From CAYYWP01 sp964475125 (GTDB lineage Bacteria > Desulfobacterota > Binatia > HRBIN30 > CADEER01), in contig CAYYWP010000226.1 in assembly GCA_964475125.1 (NCBI GenBank), positions 1 through 7,231 of the forward strand: DNA of 7,231 nucleotides, read 5' to 3'. Below, in pieces: positions 6,058 through 7,231 of this stretch. How positions within the stretch are numbered: position 1 is the stretch's first letter; each line of letters starts with the position of its first letter. Position numbers and translations under genes: made by a program. Below the pieces are notes generated by a model. It saw nothing but the letters and a program-made list of their open reading frames with translations. It was not told the origin of the DNA and ran no database searches.

Positions 6058-6972
6058 TCAGAGCCTGGCCAGCCAATGCTGATAGCGGGCTTCTTCGCCG
6101 CGCACGGTGCGGGCGTAGAGCGCCTGCAGCGAGCGGGTGATGGGGCCGGGGCGGCCGTTGCCGATGGCGCGGTCGTCGAGCTCGCGGATCGGGGTGATCT
6201 CGGCCGCGGTGCCGGTCAGGAAGGCCTCGTCGGCCAGATAGACCTCGTCGCGGCTGAAGCGCTGCTCGCACCAGGGGACGCCCTGGTTGTCGAGCAGGGT
6301 CATGACCGTGTCGCGCGTGATGCCCGGCAGCACCGAGGTGAGTGGCGTGGTCTTCACCCGCCCCCCTTTGACGATGAAGATGTTCTCGCCGCTGCACTCG
6401 GCGACGAAACCCTCGCCGTCGAGCATCAGCGCCTCGTCGTAGCCGCCGCGCCGGGCCTCGACCGCGGCGAGGCTGGAGTTGACGTAGTGGCCGACGACCT
6501 TGGCCTTGCTCATAAGGGCGTTGACGCCGAAGCGCTGGAAGGACGAGGTCTTGACGCGGATGCCATCGCGCACCCCGGCATCGCCGAGGTAGGCGCCCCA
6601 CGGCCAGGCGACGACGGTGACGCGCACGCGGTTGTGGGTCGCCGCCAGCCCCATCTCGCCGTCGCCGGAGAAGGCCAGCGGGCGGATGTAGCAGGACTTC
6701 AACCGGTTTCGGCGCACCGCTTCCAGGCAGGCGGTATCGATCTCATCGCGGCTGAAGGGGATCTCCAGGCCGACGATGTGGGCCGAGCCGAACAGCCGCT
6801 CGGTGTGCTCGCGCAGGCGAAAGATCGCCGGCCGCCCGTCGCCGCCTTCGTAACAGCGCACGCCCTCGAACACCCCCAGCCCGTAGTGCAGCGTGTGCGT
6901 CAACACGTGCACGTTGGCCGCCTCCCAGGGCACGAACTCGCCGTCGAGCCAGATGTAGTCGCTCTTTTCCAC
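6058..6972 (-). CDS. ilvE: Branched-chain-amino-acid aminotransferase
   Basis: This encodes 304 aa, a PLP fold-type IV (class IV) aminotransferase that interconverts branched-chain amino acids and their 2-oxo acids with glutamate/2-oxoglutarate in the cytoplasm. It is the last step of Ile, Leu and Val synthesis. Seen in the sequence: HYGLGVFEGVRCY (29-41), R59, YIRP with R97, the Schiff-base lysine K158 in SKAKVVGHY, E192 in AECSGEN, LPGITRD (215-221) and the GTAAEITP phosphate-binding segment (254-261). Length and motifs agree closely with Escherichia coli IlvE (309 aa), although the C-terminus is slightly shorter. The start is a GTG; no in-frame ATG or GTG lies upstream before a TAG, and the protein begins about as far ahead of the IWLDG block as relatives do. 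There is no Shine-Dalgarno sequence: a heptamer repeat array reaches almost to the start codon. Confidence 0.95.
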   Translation of the reverse strand: MEKSDYIWLDGEFVPWEAANVHVLTHTLHYGLGVFEGVRCYEGGDGRPAIFRLREHTERLFGSAHIVGLEIPFSRDEIDTACLEAVRRNRLKSCYIRPLAFSGDGEMGLAATHNRVRVTVVAWPWGAYLGDAGVRDGIRVKTSSFQRFGVNALMSKAKVVGHYVNSSLAAVEARRGGYDEALMLDGEGFVAECSGENIFIVKGGRVKTTPLTSVLPGITRDTVMTLLDNQGVPWCEQRFSRDEVYLADEAFLTGTAAEITPIRELDDRAIGNGRPGPITRSLQALYARTVRGEEARYQHWLARL

Positions 6973-6974
6973 GC

Positions 6975-7016
6975 GTATCGCTGATCGCTTATCGCTGATC
7001 GCCTATCGCATATCGC
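6975..7016. repeat. Six tandem heptamers NKATCGC upstream of ilvE
   Basis: Six consecutive 7-bp units end in ATCGC (GTATCGC, TGATCGC, TTATCGC, TGATCGC, CTATCGC, ATATCGC). The array starts 2 bp from the ilvE GTG codon, where the ribosome-binding site should be. Its 6983-6995 part is a perfect 13-bp inverted match of 7048-7060. Confidence 0.85.
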
Positions 7017-7029
7017 CGGAGCGCTGTCA

Positions 7030-7045
7030 CCGCCCCGAGGGGCGG
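7030..7045. other. GC hairpin between the two heptamer arrays
   Basis: CCGCCCC (7030-7036) pairs with GGGGCGG (7039-7045) over a 2-nt centre; a real loop would open one pair more. It lies between the oppositely oriented heptamer arrays, at the centre of a larger foldable structure. It follows the trmFO stop by 39 nt but has no U-tract, so it is not a standard intrinsic terminator. Confidence 0.6.
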
Positions 7046-7047
7046 GG

Positions 7048-7113
7048 GCGATAAGCGATCTGCGATACGCGATCGGCGCGCTGATCAGCGATACGCGATC
7101 GGCGCGCTGATCA
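7048..7113. repeat. Oppositely oriented GCGATNN heptamers with a 26-bp tandem repeat
   Basis: Four heptamers (GCGATAA, GCGATCT, GCGATAC, GCGATCG) fill 7048-7075; they are the reverse complement type of the array at 6975-7016. From 7062 a 26-bp unit made of two heptamers plus GCGCGCTGATCA occurs twice without a gap and without a mismatch (7062-7087 and 7088-7113). The first copy ends in the trmFO stop codon (7085-7087) and the second lies within the trmFO reading frame. Confidence 0.9.
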
Positions 7114-7231
7114 GAGCGCGCGCGGCGAAGGCGGCGCGCTTGGCGGCCCCGCGCGGCGCGCCGTCGAGCGGCGGGAAGAGGCCGTAGTTGGCGTTCATGG
7201 GCTGGAAGTTGGTGCGGGCGCGGTCGGTGAC
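7085..7231 (-). CDS. trmFO: C-terminal end of the folate-dependent tRNA (uracil-5) methyltransferase TrmFO (partial)
   Basis: The last 48 codons and a TGA are present; the rest lies beyond the window. The segment NFQPMNANYGLFPPL matches the conserved C-terminal region of TrmFO (formerly Gid), the FAD- and methylenetetrahydrofolate-dependent enzyme that makes ribothymidine at tRNA position 54. After it, KRAAFAARAL corresponds to the family's usual helix of the AYAERAL type. The final residues, LISAPIAYR, are encoded by one copy of the 26-bp repeat and do not look like a normal TrmFO end, so repeat insertion or expansion seems to have rewritten the tail. The identification rests on this short stretch only. 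Confidence 0.85.
   Translation of the reverse strand, partial: VTDRARTNFQPMNANYGLFPPLDGAPRGAAKRAAFAARALISAPIAYR

Noticed and set aside
7030..7045. Intrinsic terminator of trmFO
   Set aside because: The hairpin is GC-rich but has no U-tract in the minus direction, so it is recorded only as part of the repeat structure.

Overview
The window comes from a GC-rich bacterial chromosome. Every gene I can support is on the minus strand, so transcription runs from high to low coordinates. From right to left it holds the C-terminal end of a tRNA-modifying enzyme (trmFO), a complete branched-chain aminotransferase (ilvE), and then four consecutive paralogues (D, C, B, A) of a secreted protein family that I do not recognise. 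The last gene is followed by a textbook intrinsic terminator and a repeat element of about 350 bp. The TrmFO, the high GC and the D-x-D-C style cysteine-rich secreted modules would suit a deltaproteobacterial-type lineage (Myxococcota, Binatota or relatives). That placement is inference, not something the sequence proves.

Layout: 7085-7231 is partial trmFO. 6973-7113 is a symmetrical array of short ATCGC/GCGAT heptamers around a GC-rich hairpin; its last copy runs into the trmFO reading frame. 6058-6972 is ilvE. 5920-6057 holds a GC-rich hairpin pair, a weak terminator-like hairpin and a sigma70-type promoter. 4678-5877 is paralogue D and 3119-4678 is paralogue C, sharing 1 nt at the TGATG junction. 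2973-3118 is a spacer with a near-consensus promoter (TTGACA, 17 bp, TATAAG). 1740-2972 is paralogue B and 427-1707 is paralogue A. 366-402 is the terminator. 2-350 is a long inverted-repeat element built from GGTTGTTA octamers.

The four paralogues are the unusual content. Each has a Sec signal peptide, no lipobox and no other membrane segment, and they share an ordered set of blocks: SNxS...CFY, QPxxW, a block around LxC, LGG...EYxxC, [LI][VI]PCxxD[YF], NEFE...[FL]S[TS]S, and a terminal D-x-I-x-[LI]-P. They fall into two subtypes that alternate: D and B are type I, C and A are type II. A promoter stands before each type I gene, so the simplest history is duplication of a two-gene operon, giving (D-C) and (B-A). 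A cysteine-rich module, C-x3-G-x2-C-x5-C, is inserted at different loops in the type II members, with three tandem copies in C. Their function is unknown. Abundant, disulfide-stabilised surface or extracellular proteins acting as a type I + type II pair is a hypothesis only.
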